Positions 27,811 to 37,855 of a stretch of DNA of 46,306 nt are shown here, piece by piece. The notes under the pieces were generated by a model that saw only the letters and a list, made by a program, of their open reading frames with translations, did not search any database and was not told where the DNA came from. Source of the stretch: Actinomycetota bacterium (GTDB taxonomy: Bacteria > Actinomycetota > Acidimicrobiia > Acidimicrobiales > VFJN01); NCBI GenBank assembly GCA_009886035.1, contig VFJN01000049.1, positions 1 through 46,306 on the forward strand, in the 5' to 3' direction. Made by a program: the position numbers and the translations under genes. Every line of letters begins with the position of its first letter. The stretch's first letter is position 1.

Positions 27811-29073
27811 ATGGAGGTAATGACGGTCATTCGCCGCTGGGCGCTCTCGTTGCTGGCGGTTGGCCTGGGGGTCGCGTGGGCCGGGCCCTCGGCGCAGGCT
27901 GTATCCCCCACCGTTGATGATCCGATCTTCACCCAGGGCCTCCAGTGGGGTTTGGAGCAGATCCACGCACCGGACGGGTGGGCCATCGCCACCGGCGAGG
28001 GCATCACCATCGCCATCATCGATTCGGGAGTGGACCTCACCCATGAGGACCTCCGCAGCAAACTGACCGCTCAGGCCAACTGCGTGGGCTCCCAGGGGGA
28101 TTCCACCCGGTGCACCGGATCAGCGCAGGACGATCACGGCCACGGCACCCACGTGGCCGGCATCGCCCTGGCCTCCACCAACAACGGCGTGGGGATGGCG
28201 GGGGTGGCCCCCAACGCCCAGCTGATGGCCGTACGAGTCCTCTCCAACCAGTGCGGAGATGCGGCCCCCGCTTGTGACGCCACCGGCACCTCGGAGGACG
28301 TGTCGGCCGGGATTCGCTGGGCCACCGATCACGGCGCCGACATCATCAACCTCTCGCTCGGGGGCGGGGCCGAGCAATCCGCCATGGGCTGCTCGTTCTG
28401 CGAGGCCATCGACTACGCCTGGAGCAAGGACGTCATCGTGGTGCTCGCGGCGGGCAACGACTCGGTACTCCCGGATAGTTTCTCCACCAAACCGGTGATC
28501 ATCGTGAGCGCCACCAACCGCGCCGACGCCCCCGCGTCCTACTCGCGTAACCGCACGACGTTCCTCGCCTCAGCCCGTTGGGCGGTGGCCGCGCCCGGTG
28601 GTGAGGACGATGCTCCCGGGCCGACGGACTGCTCCACCGACGGTAATCCTCAGGGCATCATCTCCGCCTACTGGGTGCCGAAGGAATCCAACCGATACGC
28701 CTGCGTGGCCGGTACCTCGATGGCCAGCGCCCACACGGCGGGCGGCCTCGCCGTGCTCCTCAGCACCGGTCTCACCCCCGAGGCCGCCATCGACCGCCTC
28801 CTGGCCACCGCCGACGATCTCGGAGCGCCCGGCCGTGATGACGACTACGGCGTGGGCCGCATCAACCTCGCCGCCGCCGTAGATCCCGCCGTACCCGGCG
28901 TGGCTGACCCAGGCCCGACGAGCCGGGAGGAGACCCTGGCGGTCGTCGCCACCTCCACCAGCACCGACACACTCACCACCGCGGAGATAAGGGCCATCCT
29001 GGTGATCCTGCTCGCCACCGCCGGCGCCACCGCCCTCGGGGCCTCCCAGCTGGTCAAACGCCAATACTCCTGA
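27811..29073 (+). CDS. S8 family subtilisin-like serine protease, secreted/membrane-anchored
   Basis: Signal peptide; 'IIDSGVDLTHEDL', 'HGHGTHVAGIA', 'GTSMASAHTAGG'; C-terminal TM helix. Confidence 0.93.
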   Translation: MEVMTVIRRWALSLLAVGLGVAWAGPSAQAVSPTVDDPIFTQGLQWGLEQIHAPDGWAIATGEGITIAIIDSGVDLTHEDLRSKLTAQANCVGSQGDSTRCTGSAQDDHGHGTHVAGIALASTNNGVGMAGVAPNAQLMAVRVLSNQCGDAAPACDATGTSEDVSAGIRWATDHGADIINLSLGGGAEQSAMGCSFCEAIDYAWSKDVIVVLAAGNDSVLPDSFSTKPVIIVSATNRADAPASYSRNRTTFLASARWAVAAPGGEDDAPGPTDCSTDGNPQGIISAYWVPKESNRYACVAGTSMASAHTAGGLAVLLSTGLTPEAAIDRLLATADDLGAPGRDDDYGVGRINLAAAVDPAVPGVADPGPTSREETLAVVATSTSTDTLTTAEIRAILVILLATAGATALGASQLVKRQYS

Positions 29074-29112
29074 GGGCACACCGCCACCGCCGGCGAGCCG
29101 GAGGAAGCGGGT

Positions 29113-30189
29113 CTAGCCCACCAACGGGGTAGTGAGGACAGCCGCCAAGACCGCATAGGACCGCTCGAGGGAGGCCCGATCGACCCGCTCGTCAGCCCGG
29201 TGCGCCAGGACGGCATCACCCGGACCGAGGTTGCAGGCCGGGATGCCCGCCGCCGCGAACCGCGCCACGTCGGTCCACCCCAACTTGGCCTGCACCGCCA
29301 AGTGATGGTCCTCCACCAACGAGCGCAGGACCGGGTGATCCAGACCGGGCAGAGCCCCCGCCGCCACCTCGATGAGGTGCACCTCGTCGCCGTCGTCAAG
29401 AGCGGGGGCAAGCAGGGCCCGCACCTCCGCCTCGGCCTGCTCGGGGCTGCGATCGGGGGCGAACCGCCGGTTGATCACCACGACCGCTGAATCGGGGACC
29501 ACGTTGCTGGCCACTCCGCCTGTCACCGACACGGCTTGCAGCGCCTCACGGAACTCACACCCCTGAATCACCGGGGCCCGCTCCTCGAAGGCCTCCACCG
29601 CCTGGAGCACGGCAGCCAGGCGGTGGATGGCATTACGGCCCATCCACGGTCGTGCGGTGTGGGCGCGCTCACCCCGCACCGTGACCTCCATCCGCAGTGT
29701 GCCCTGGCACCCAGCCTCCACTTCACCGCCGGTGGGCTCGCCGAGGATGGCCACATCCCCCGCCAGTAAATCGGGACGATCCGCCATGAGATGGGCGAGG
29801 CCGTTGTGCACCGCCGCCACCTCCTCGCCGGCGTAGAACACGAAGGTCACCTCCACTGCGGGATTCGGGATGGCCTCGGCCAGCGCCAACATCACCGCCA
29901 AGCCCCCCTTCATGTCCGAGGCCCCGAGGCCCCAGAGCACATCGCCCTCGATCCGAGCGACGGCATTTCCGTTAGCCGGCACCGTGTCGGTGTGGCCGGC
30001 CAAGATGACCCGATGCCCGTGCCCACCCTCGGTGCGGGCCACGAGGTTGGCCCCCACCCGCTCGACCACGAGGTGCGGAAGAGCCCGCAGACGGGCTTCC
30101 AGGTACGCCGTGAGGGCTGCCTCGTGGTGACTCTCGGAGGGAATGTCGACCAACGAGGCGGTGAGGGCCAGCAAATCGACAGAGGGCAT
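29113..30189 (-). CDS. dapE: Succinyl-diaminopimelate desuccinylase
   Basis: M20 peptidase motifs 'LAGHTDTVPANGN', 'WGLGASDMKGGLAVML', 'GEPTGGEVEAGCQGTL'. Confidence 0.9.
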   Translation of the reverse strand: MPSVDLLALTASLVDIPSESHHEAALTAYLEARLRALPHLVVERVGANLVARTEGGHGHRVILAGHTDTVPANGNAVARIEGDVLWGLGASDMKGGLAVMLALAEAIPNPAVEVTFVFYAGEEVAAVHNGLAHLMADRPDLLAGDVAILGEPTGGEVEAGCQGTLRMEVTVRGERAHTARPWMGRNAIHRLAAVLQAVEAFEERAPVIQGCEFREALQAVSVTGGVASNVVPDSAVVVINRRFAPDRSPEQAEAEVRALLAPALDDGDEVHLIEVAAGALPGLDHPVLRSLVEDHHLAVQAKLGWTDVARFAAAGIPACNLGPGDAVLAHRADERVDRASLERSYAVLAAVLTTPLVG

Positions 30190-30237
30190 CCCCCCAGGTT
30201 ACGGGGTACGACCCCTCCCCCGGTACGGTTGGGCCCG

Positions 30238-31224
30238 ATGAGTGACACCGACCTCGCCTCTGGTGGCGCCCACGCCGTCGGGCTAGCCACCCACACCCCC
30301 CACGGCGGGGTGCTCGACACCTGGTTCCCGCAGCCTGAGCGCACCGAAGGCGGCAGCACCGCCGGCACCGAGGTGCTCACCGCCGACGCCGCCGTCGCCG
30401 CTCTGGGCGAGGCCGCCGGTGACGCCCTCGGCCCCGATGCCGGTCGCAACGTGACGATCGTGGCCGTGCACACCACCATCGCGGCGCTGTCCGATCCGCC
30501 GGTGGACACCCACGATGTCTACCTCCGTCTCCACCTTCTCTCCCACCGACTGGTGCGCCCCAACAGCATCAACCTCGCCGGCATCTTCGCGCTGCTGCCG
30601 ACAGTGGCCTGGACTCAACTCGGCCCAGTGGCGATCGACGAACTCCCCGCTGCCCAACTCCGGGCCCGAGCATCGGGCACGGCGTTGTACATACATTCCC
30701 TCGACAAGTTTCCGCCGATGGCCAACTACGTAACTCCCTCCGGGGTGCGGGTGGCGGACGCGTCCCGGGTGCGCCTCGGGGCCCACCTCGGCGAGGGCAC
30801 CACCGTGATGCATGAGGGTTACGTGAACTTCAACGCCGGAACCCTGGGCACGGCCATGGTGGAAGGCCGCATCAGTCAGGGGGTGGTGGTGGGCGACCAG
30901 TCCGACATCGGCGGCGGTGCCTCCATCATGGGCACCCTCTCCGGGGGTGGTACCGAGGTGGTCCAGATCGGTGAACGCTGTCTGCTCGGGGCCAATAGCG
31001 GCATCGGCATCTCTCTGGGCGACGAGTGCATCGTGGAGGCAGGCCTCTACATCACCGCGGGCACCCGCGTCACCCTTCCCGATGGCCAGGTGGTGAAGGC
31101 CCGCCAGTTGAGTGGGCGCTCCGGACTGCTGTTCATTCGCAACAGTGTCAGTGGCAGCGTGGAAGCCCGAGCCCGCTCGGGAGGGCCAATCCCACTCAAC
31201 ATGGATCTGCATGGCCACAACTGA
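30238..31224 (+). CDS. dapD: 2,3,4,5-tetrahydropyridine-2,6-dicarboxylate N-succinyltransferase
   Basis: 'DKFPPMANYVTPSGVRVADASRVRLGAHLGEGTTVMHEGYVNFNAGTLGTAMVEGRIS' matches actinobacterial DapD. Confidence 0.95.
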   Translation: MSDTDLASGGAHAVGLATHTPHGGVLDTWFPQPERTEGGSTAGTEVLTADAAVAALGEAAGDALGPDAGRNVTIVAVHTTIAALSDPPVDTHDVYLRLHLLSHRLVRPNSINLAGIFALLPTVAWTQLGPVAIDELPAAQLRARASGTALYIHSLDKFPPMANYVTPSGVRVADASRVRLGAHLGEGTTVMHEGYVNFNAGTLGTAMVEGRISQGVVVGDQSDIGGGASIMGTLSGGGTEVVQIGERCLLGANSGIGISLGDECIVEAGLYITAGTRVTLPDGQVVKARQLSGRSGLLFIRNSVSGSVEARARSGGPIPLNMDLHGHN

Positions 31225-32296
31225 AAACCCACTAGATTTTGACGCAATGAACGACCCCACCTCCCTCGGCGATGGCGCCACCCAGGCCGCGCTCGTGGGC
31301 TTCGGTCGCCAATTCGACACCGTGGCGAGTTCCGTGGCGGCCATTGCCGTGGGTCAGCGCGAACTCCTCGGGCGCCTGGCGGAGGCGGAAACCAAACGCC
31401 GTCAGGACGCGCTGGAACTGGGCCGTCGCCTCGAGGCCGTCGAAGGTGTGCTCCTCAATCTCGGGCTGGCCGACCGACTCGAAGATATCCTCGCCGCCCA
31501 CCAGGAGCACCAGGCCACCCTGCAACATCTCAGCGAGCGCACCGCGGCGCTCACCACGATGCTGGGTGAGTTGGTGGAGCGCCCCGTCGCCGCCAGCCCG
31601 GTTGCTCGGCCCGCTCGCCCTCTCCCCGAGGTGATCGTGCCCGACGTGGTGACGTTGCCCCTCAACATCGACGCCGACCTAGCCCCCTTGCGCGGCCAAC
31701 TGGTGGACCTGGCGGCCACCGCCGCCCATCAACGAGACGACCTCGCCCGGGTCGCCGATGCGGTAGCCACCCTCGGAGCCCGCCCGTCGGACCTGGCGGC
31801 CATGGGTCCGGTCATCGCCCGGGTCAACGACCTCACCAGTGCGGTGCAATCCATCAGCGGTCAGCTCCCGCAGCTGGGCGACAACGTCACCCACCGCCTG
31901 ACCGAGCACACCGATACGGCCCTCGCGGGGGTGCTGCGCCTTCTCGACGGCCGCCTCGCCGCCCTTCGCCGGGCTCTGGCCGACGCAGGGTCACCGAGCA
32001 CCTCCGCCACCGGCGAGGCCCCCCTCGATGCCGAAACCGTGATGGCGATAGCCCAGGCCAGTTGGAACCATCTGGAACAACGGATCGATACGGAGTTCGA
32101 TGACCTCGGCCGACAACTGCAGGCCATGGCCGCCTTGATCGAGGCGGTGGTCGTCTCCAATGAAGATTTGGCCAGCCGACCCATCGTGACGGGGGAACAG
32201 TTCCGCCGTGCCGCCACATCGGTCAAAGAGACCGTGGTGACCGCCAACCGAAACCGACGCCAGCGTCGGGGTGGACCCAAAAGTCTCGACTCCTAG
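31211..32296 (+). CDS. Coiled-coil hypothetical protein
   Basis: Ala/Leu/Arg-rich heptad-like sequence. Start overlaps the dapD end by 14 bp (alternative ATG 31247). Confidence 0.7.
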   Translation: MATTENPLDFDAMNDPTSLGDGATQAALVGFGRQFDTVASSVAAIAVGQRELLGRLAEAETKRRQDALELGRRLEAVEGVLLNLGLADRLEDILAAHQEHQATLQHLSERTAALTTMLGELVERPVAASPVARPARPLPEVIVPDVVTLPLNIDADLAPLRGQLVDLAATAAHQRDDLARVADAVATLGARPSDLAAMGPVIARVNDLTSAVQSISGQLPQLGDNVTHRLTEHTDTALAGVLRLLDGRLAALRRALADAGSPSTSATGEAPLDAETVMAIAQASWNHLEQRIDTEFDDLGRQLQAMAALIEAVVVSNEDLASRPIVTGEQFRRAATSVKETVVTANRNRRQRRGGPKSLDS

Positions 32297-33387
32297 CGGA
32301 GATGCCCTAGACGCTCGACCACGCGTGCAATCTGCTCATCGGACTGCACCACCGCCGAACGGATAAAGGGGGCGCCATCGGGACCATAGAACTCTCCCGG
32401 CGATACCACCACCCCTCCCCGGTCGGCGAGGAAACGCGCCAGGGCCCAGGCATCCCCATCGGGGGCAGGGCTCCACAGGTAGAACGCCCCGGCGGGCAGG
32501 GGCGTTTCGATGCCGATGGACCCGAGGGCGGTGGCGAGTTGTTCGAGCCGGCCCCAGTAGCGGCGCCGCTGATCATCCACATGAACGTCATCGGCCCAGG
32601 CCGCCACCGCTGCCGCCTGCACCGGGCCGGGCACCATAAACCCGGCGTGTTTGCGAAGTTCGGAGAGATAGCGCACCAGGTCGGCGTCACCCACGTAGAA
32701 CCCGGCGCGCACCCCGGCCAGATTCGACCGTTTCGACAGCGAGTGCACCGCCAAAACCCCTTCGGCACCGTGCTCGAGGATGGTGCGGGGCGGTCCTTCC
32801 CAGGTGAACTCGATGTAGCACTCGTCGGACAGCACCGGCACATTCCGGTGGCGACCCCACGCCGCCGCCGCCCCCAGATCGACGAGTTCCCCGGTGGGGT
32901 TGGCAGGCCCATTGACCCAAAGGCACAGTGCTCGATCGGCGTCGGCCGGGGCGATCTCGGCCAGGGTGCGATACGGCACGGCGCGACACCCCGCCAGGGT
33001 GGCCCCCATGGCATAGGTGGGATAACTGATCGCCGGGTACAAGACCGTGTCGAGATCGGGGCGACGGAGACGCAGCCACTGGGGCAGACCCGCCACCAGT
33101 TCCTTGCTGCCCACACAAGCCGCCACCCCTGACGGGTCCACCTCTACGCCCAGGCGACGCGCCATCCATCCCGCCGCCGCCGTGCGGTAAGCCAGCGTGC
33201 CGACGGACGGCGGATAGCCCCGCTCCGCCCCTGAGCGGGCGAGCGCTTCGATCACCGAGGTCGCCGGGGGATCACCCGGAGTGCCGATCGACAGGTCGAC
33301 GAGACCACCGTCGTGGTGGGCGGCGTATCCCTTCAGTTCGTCGAGCCGGTCGTAAGGGTACGGCGGGGGCAGAAACGGCTCGGTCAC
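32293..33387 (-). CDS. dapC: Aminotransferase class I/II, succinyldiaminopimelate transaminase (DapC)-like
   Basis: 'GTPGDPPATSVIEALARSG', 'LWVNGPANPTGE', 'SDECYIEFTW', 'HSLSKRSNLAGVRAGF'. Confidence 0.85.
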   Translation of the reverse strand: MTEPFLPPPYPYDRLDELKGYAAHHDGGLVDLSIGTPGDPPATSVIEALARSGAERGYPPSVGTLAYRTAAAGWMARRLGVEVDPSGVAACVGSKELVAGLPQWLRLRRPDLDTVLYPAISYPTYAMGATLAGCRAVPYRTLAEIAPADADRALCLWVNGPANPTGELVDLGAAAAWGRHRNVPVLSDECYIEFTWEGPPRTILEHGAEGVLAVHSLSKRSNLAGVRAGFYVGDADLVRYLSELRKHAGFMVPGPVQAAAVAAWADDVHVDDQRRRYWGRLEQLATALGSIGIETPLPAGAFYLWSPAPDGDAWALARFLADRGGVVVSPGEFYGPDGAPFIRSAVVQSDEQIARVVERLGHLR

Positions 33388-34670
33388 GGGCGCACCAAAA
33401 AGGCCGAAAAGTGACCGAGGGAGGCATCGTCGAAACGCACCCGGAGACGCATCGCGTCATCATCGGCGGCTTCGCTCAGCACCTCCCCTTCCCGGTGGAC
33501 TTTGGCCAGCACGTCGCCGCGGTCGTAGGGGATGAGCAACTCCACCACGTTGGTCAGCGCCCGCAACCGGGCCGCGATGGTGAGGAGCAAACCTTCCACG
33601 CCCTCGCCGGTGGTGGCACTAAAGGCCACCGCACCCTCGTGGGCCGCCGCGAGGCGAGCGGCATCGGCCGGGGCCCGGTCGGCCTTGTTGAAGGCGTAGA
33701 GCACCGGCACCTCATCGGCCTCGATCTCGCGCAGGACGGTGCGCACCGCCCTGATGTTGCCGTCGATGTCCAGCGCCGAGGAATCGACCACGTGGACGAG
33801 GAGATCGGCATCGGCGGCCACCGAGAGGGTGGACGTGAAGGCCTGCACCAACTGATGGGGCAGGTTGCGAATGAAACCCACGGTGTCGGTGAGCAACACC
33901 TTCTCTCCCCCGGGGAGGTCGAGCCGGCGCGTCGTGGCATCCAGGGTGGCGAAGAGGCGGTCCTCCACCAGTACTCCGGCGTCGGTGAGTTTATTCAACA
34001 GAGTGGACTTACCCGCGTTGGTGTAGCCCACGATGGCCACCCGCTGGGTGCGGCTGCGGTGTTGCGACTTCCGCTGCGTGGCCCGGTGCTTATCCAGTTC
34101 CCGCAACTCGGCTTCGAGCTTGTGGATGCGCCGTTGGATCCGACGCCGATCCACCTCCAGTTGGGTCTCCCCCGGGCCGCGCGTGCCGATCCGGGCACCG
34201 CCCGCCGACGCGCCACCCCCCTGTTGGGACAGCGCCAATCCCTTGCCCCGGATGCGCGGCAGTCGATACCGCAGGAGGGCCAGTTCCACCTGCGCCTTGC
34301 CTTCCTGGCTGTGCGCGTTCTGGGCGAAGATGTCGAGAATCACGGCGGTGCGGTCGATGGCGGTGCGCCCGAGGAGCTTTTCGAGGTTCCGCTGCTGGGC
34401 GGGCGTCAGTTCGTTGTCGAAGACCACGGTGTCGCAGTCTGTTTCGAGAGCGATCTCCCGGAGTTCCTCCACCTTGCCCTTGCCGATGTAGGTGGGTGGA
34501 TCGGGAGCCGACCGGCGCTGCAGGAGGCGAGCCACCTCATCGGCCCCGGCGGTATCCACGAGTTGGGAGAGTTCGTCGAGACCCGCTTCGGTGTCCTCCA
34601 CCCGTTGCGGTGGCAAGGTGACCCCCACCAGCACGATCTTCTCCCGAAAGGCGCGGTCAATCAGCGACAC
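33384..34670 (-). CDS. hflX: GTPase HflX
   Basis: 'ARIGTRGPGETQLEVDRRRI', 'VAIVGYTNAGKSTLLNKLT', 'DTVGFIRNLPHQLV'. GTG start inferred. Confidence 0.96.
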   Translation of the reverse strand: MSLIDRAFREKIVLVGVTLPPQRVEDTEAGLDELSQLVDTAGADEVARLLQRRSAPDPPTYIGKGKVEELREIALETDCDTVVFDNELTPAQQRNLEKLLGRTAIDRTAVILDIFAQNAHSQEGKAQVELALLRYRLPRIRGKGLALSQQGGGASAGGARIGTRGPGETQLEVDRRRIQRRIHKLEAELRELDKHRATQRKSQHRSRTQRVAIVGYTNAGKSTLLNKLTDAGVLVEDRLFATLDATTRRLDLPGGEKVLLTDTVGFIRNLPHQLVQAFTSTLSVAADADLLVHVVDSSALDIDGNIRAVRTVLREIEADEVPVLYAFNKADRAPADAARLAAAHEGAVAFSATTGEGVEGLLLTIAARLRALTNVVELLIPYDRGDVLAKVHREGEVLSEAADDDAMRLRVRFDDASLGHFSAFLVRP

Positions 34671-34689
34671 GAGCAGTCCTCGGGGTTCG

Positions 34690-35484
34690 TCACGGCCACG
34701 GGGTTTCGATGGTGGCGACCGAGCGGGTGTCGCCGGTGAGCACGACGGGCTCGCCGAGGGTGATCTCCAGCGCACCACCGGGCATATGTACGGCGGTGTG
34801 CGCCCCGGTGATGCCCCACTGCTGGGCCGCGGCGGCCACGGCGCAGGATCCGGTACCGCACGACAACGTGGGGCCCACCCCTCGTTCGTACACCACGGCG
34901 GCGAGCCCGTCGGCCCGGGGCCGGAAGATCTCCACGTTGGCTCCGCCGGGCGTGGAGTGATCGATGGAGGACCCCAAGGTGATCAGCTCATCACGATCGG
35001 GTAGTTCGGTGCCGCCCCACTGCAGCACGATGTGCGGGTTCCCCAGCTCCACGCGAACGGCGCGAAGCACCTGGCCATCCACCCACTCGGGGGTTTCCTC
35101 CCCCACCTGGGCCAACCCCATCTCCACGCTCATTCGGTGGCGGTTGGGATCGGTCTGAGACAGCACCCGCACGGTGCGCACTCCCGCATCGGTGGCCACC
35201 TTCACGACCGGCGGTGCCACCAGACCAGCCTGAAACACCGCCTGGGCCAAACAGCGGATGCCGTTACCGCTCATCTCGGCCGATGAACCGTCGGCATTCA
35301 GTAATCGCATGGTCACGTCGGCATCACCCTGACCCTCGGTGACCCACAGCAACCCATCGGCCCCGATGCCGGTGCGCCGGTCGCACAGCGCGATCGCCAT
35401 TTCCGGCCCCACCGGGTAGGCGGCGGCGAGGTCGATCACGACCAGAAAGTCGTTACCCAGCCCGTGGTGCTTCGTGAGTTGCAT
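34690..35484 (-). CDS. dapF: Diaminopimelate epimerase
   Basis: 'KHHGLGNDFLV', 'NADGSSAEMSGNGIRCLAQ', 'RGVGPTLSCGTGSCA'. Confidence 0.97.
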   Translation of the reverse strand: MQLTKHHGLGNDFLVVIDLAAAYPVGPEMAIALCDRRTGIGADGLLWVTEGQGDADVTMRLLNADGSSAEMSGNGIRCLAQAVFQAGLVAPPVVKVATDAGVRTVRVLSQTDPNRHRMSVEMGLAQVGEETPEWVDGQVLRAVRVELGNPHIVLQWGGTELPDRDELITLGSSIDHSTPGGANVEIFRPRADGLAAVVYERGVGPTLSCGTGSCAVAAAAQQWGITGAHTAVHMPGGALEITLGEPVVLTGDTRSVATIETPWP

Positions 35485-35488
35485 GCCC

Positions 35489-36403
35489 TCAGCAGCCTAG
35501 GTGCGCGGCCAGGTCGTCTACGAGCAGGTTCGCCTCACCGGTGGCGTCGAGCCAGGAAATACGCGGGTCTCGGCCGAACCACGCTCGTTGCCGACGGGCG
35601 AACCGGGCGGTGCGGGCCACCGCTTGATCAACGGCGGCCGACAGGCTCATCTCACCCGCCTGGAAAGCAGCCAACTCCAGATAGCCGAGGGCCTGCCGAG
35701 CGGTGGGAGACATCGGACGCGGCGCCGCCATCAGACCGGCCACCTCGGCCAGGAACCCTTGCGCCAATTGCTCGTCGTAACGCTCCCGTATCCGTACCCG
35801 CAGGGTCTCGGGATCTCGCCGGATTCCCACCATGGTGAAGGGCGCCGGCGGGTGCGCTTCCATGCCCGGACCGAAACTGGAGAAAGGACGACCACTACCA
35901 ACGGTCACCTCGAGCGCCCGGACGATCCGCCGTCGATTCCCCGGATCGATACGCGACGCCCCCAGGGGGTCCTGCCTCTGGAGTTGGGCAAAGAGCGCCG
36001 CCGTAGCGGGGTTGGCCTCGATGGTGGCGCGGGCGGCGGGGAACTGACCCGGGATATCCAGATCATCCACGATGGCCTGCACATACAGGCCGGTGCCCCC
36101 CACGAGCAGGGCCCGTCGACCGCGAGAGGCGATGTCGGCGATTATCGCCATCACCTCTCGCTGAAACCACGCCACCGAACTGCTCTCCCACGGATCGAGA
36201 CGATCGATCATGTGGTGGGGCACCTCGGCCTGTTCCGCCAGGGTGGGTTTGGCCGTCCCGATGTCCATCCCTCGGTAGACCTGCATCGAATCGACCGACA
36301 CCAGTTCCCAGGAAGGATCACGGCGCGCCAGGGCCAAGGCCAGCGCCGACTTTCCCGTGGCGGTGGCCCCCACCAACACGGCGTGGGGGGTCTCCGGGCT
36401 CAC
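35489..36403 (-). CDS. miaA: tRNA dimethylallyltransferase
   Basis: 'VGATATGKSALALALA', 'SVDSMQVYRGMDIGTAKP', 'GGTGLYVQAI'. Confidence 0.97.
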   Translation of the reverse strand: MSPETPHAVLVGATATGKSALALALARRDPSWELVSVDSMQVYRGMDIGTAKPTLAEQAEVPHHMIDRLDPWESSSVAWFQREVMAIIADIASRGRRALLVGGTGLYVQAIVDDLDIPGQFPAARATIEANPATAALFAQLQRQDPLGASRIDPGNRRRIVRALEVTVGSGRPFSSFGPGMEAHPPAPFTMVGIRRDPETLRVRIRERYDEQLAQGFLAEVAGLMAAPRPMSPTARQALGYLELAAFQAGEMSLSAAVDQAVARTARFARRQRAWFGRDPRISWLDATGEANLLVDDLAAHLGC

Positions 36404-37821
36404 TCGAGAAGCAACGGCAGGCGCGTTTTGTGGCTCGGGGACGCCACTACCTCAACCAACTCGCCCCGGAGATGATGGGGAGCGGCGCCGGTCACCCGTA
36501 CGGTGGCGTAGCTGCCGGGCCGGATCGGGTCAGAGGTGAAGTGGAGGAGCTTGTTCTGCTCGGTGCGGCTCGACAGCACGGCCGGGTCCTTGCGCGACGG
36601 TCCCTCCACCAGCACTTCCTCGATATGGCCGATGCGGGCCTCGTGACGGGCCAAGCCGCTTCGTTCCACCACGATATGGAGGCGTTCGAAACGCTCCGCC
36701 ACCACCTCGGCAGCCACAAACAAGTCGGTCCGCTCGGCCGCTTCGGTGCCGGGCCGAGGGCTGTAGATGAAGGTGTAGGCACTGTCGTAGGCCGCCTCGG
36801 CCACCACTTCGAGGGTGCGTTCAAAGTCGTCGTCGGTTTCGCCCGGGAACCCCACGATCACATCGGTTGTGACCGCCAGACCCGGCATGGCCTGCCGGGC
36901 CGCCCTGAGTCGTTCGAGATAGCGATCGGCCGTGTAGCCCCGGTGCATGGCCGCCAGCACCCGATCGCTCCCCGACTGCAGTGGGAGGTGCAAGTGCTCA
37001 CACACCGCTGGCGTTTCGGCCATGGCGGCGATCGTCTCCGGGCTCAGGTCCTTGGGGTGGGGGCTGGTGTAACGCACCCGGCGAATGCCCTCCAGGGCCC
37101 CAATCTCTCGCAGGAGTCGGTCGAACTGCGGCCGCACCCGTCCCGCGCCGCCCAACTGTCGTTCGGCCAGGGCAAGATCCCGACCATAGCTATTCACGTT
37201 TTGGCCGAGAAGCGTGACCTCGGTGACCCCCTCGGCGGCGGCCGTGCGCACCTCATTGATGATGTCGGTGAAGGGCCGGCTTATCTCTTTCCCGCGCACC
37301 GATGGGACGATGCAAAACGCGCAGCTGTTGTCGCAGCCAATCTGGATCGTGACCCATCCCGCCCACGGAACCTGGCGGCGCACGGGAAGGGCCGACGGGA
37401 AGGCATCGAGATCAGCGGCGACGGTCTCCTCGAGGATCTCCACGATCGATTGCCCCGCCGCCCGGGACTCATGCAACAGATCGGCGGCTCGGTGCACATT
37501 GTGGGTGCCGAGCACCACGTCGACGTAGGGGGCACGGTCGGTGACGGTGGTGCGGTCCTTCTGGGCCAGGCAACCCGCCACCATGATCTGCATGCCGGGC
37601 TTGCGGTCCTTCACCGATTTCAGGTGACCCAGAGTGCCGTAGAGCTTGTTGTCGGCGTTCTCCCGGATGCAGCAGGTGTTGAGCACCACCACATCGGCAT
37701 CCTCGGCTCGGCTGGTCTCCACCAAGCCGTCGGCCTGGAGTAGGCCGGCGATGCGCTCGGAATCGTGTTCATTCATCTGACACCCGAAGGTGCGGAGGAA
37801 GAAACGGCGGGGCTCGGTCAC
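36400..37821 (-). CDS. miaB: tRNA-2-methylthio-N6-dimethylallyladenosine synthase
   Basis: 'RTFGCQMNEHDSERIAGLL', 'IQIGCDNSCAFCIVP', 'LPLQSGSDRVLAAM', TRAM tail. GTG start inferred. Confidence 0.96.
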   Translation of the reverse strand: MTEPRRFFLRTFGCQMNEHDSERIAGLLQADGLVETSRAEDADVVVLNTCCIRENADNKLYGTLGHLKSVKDRKPGMQIMVAGCLAQKDRTTVTDRAPYVDVVLGTHNVHRAADLLHESRAAGQSIVEILEETVAADLDAFPSALPVRRQVPWAGWVTIQIGCDNSCAFCIVPSVRGKEISRPFTDIINEVRTAAAEGVTEVTLLGQNVNSYGRDLALAERQLGGAGRVRPQFDRLLREIGALEGIRRVRYTSPHPKDLSPETIAAMAETPAVCEHLHLPLQSGSDRVLAAMHRGYTADRYLERLRAARQAMPGLAVTTDVIVGFPGETDDDFERTLEVVAEAAYDSAYTFIYSPRPGTEAAERTDLFVAAEVVAERFERLHIVVERSGLARHEARIGHIEEVLVEGPSRKDPAVLSSRTEQNKLLHFTSDPIRPGSYATVRVTGAAPHHLRGELVEVVASPSHKTRLPLLLE

Positions 37822-37855
37822 GGCCGTCAGGTTATCGACGACCGTGACCGAGACC

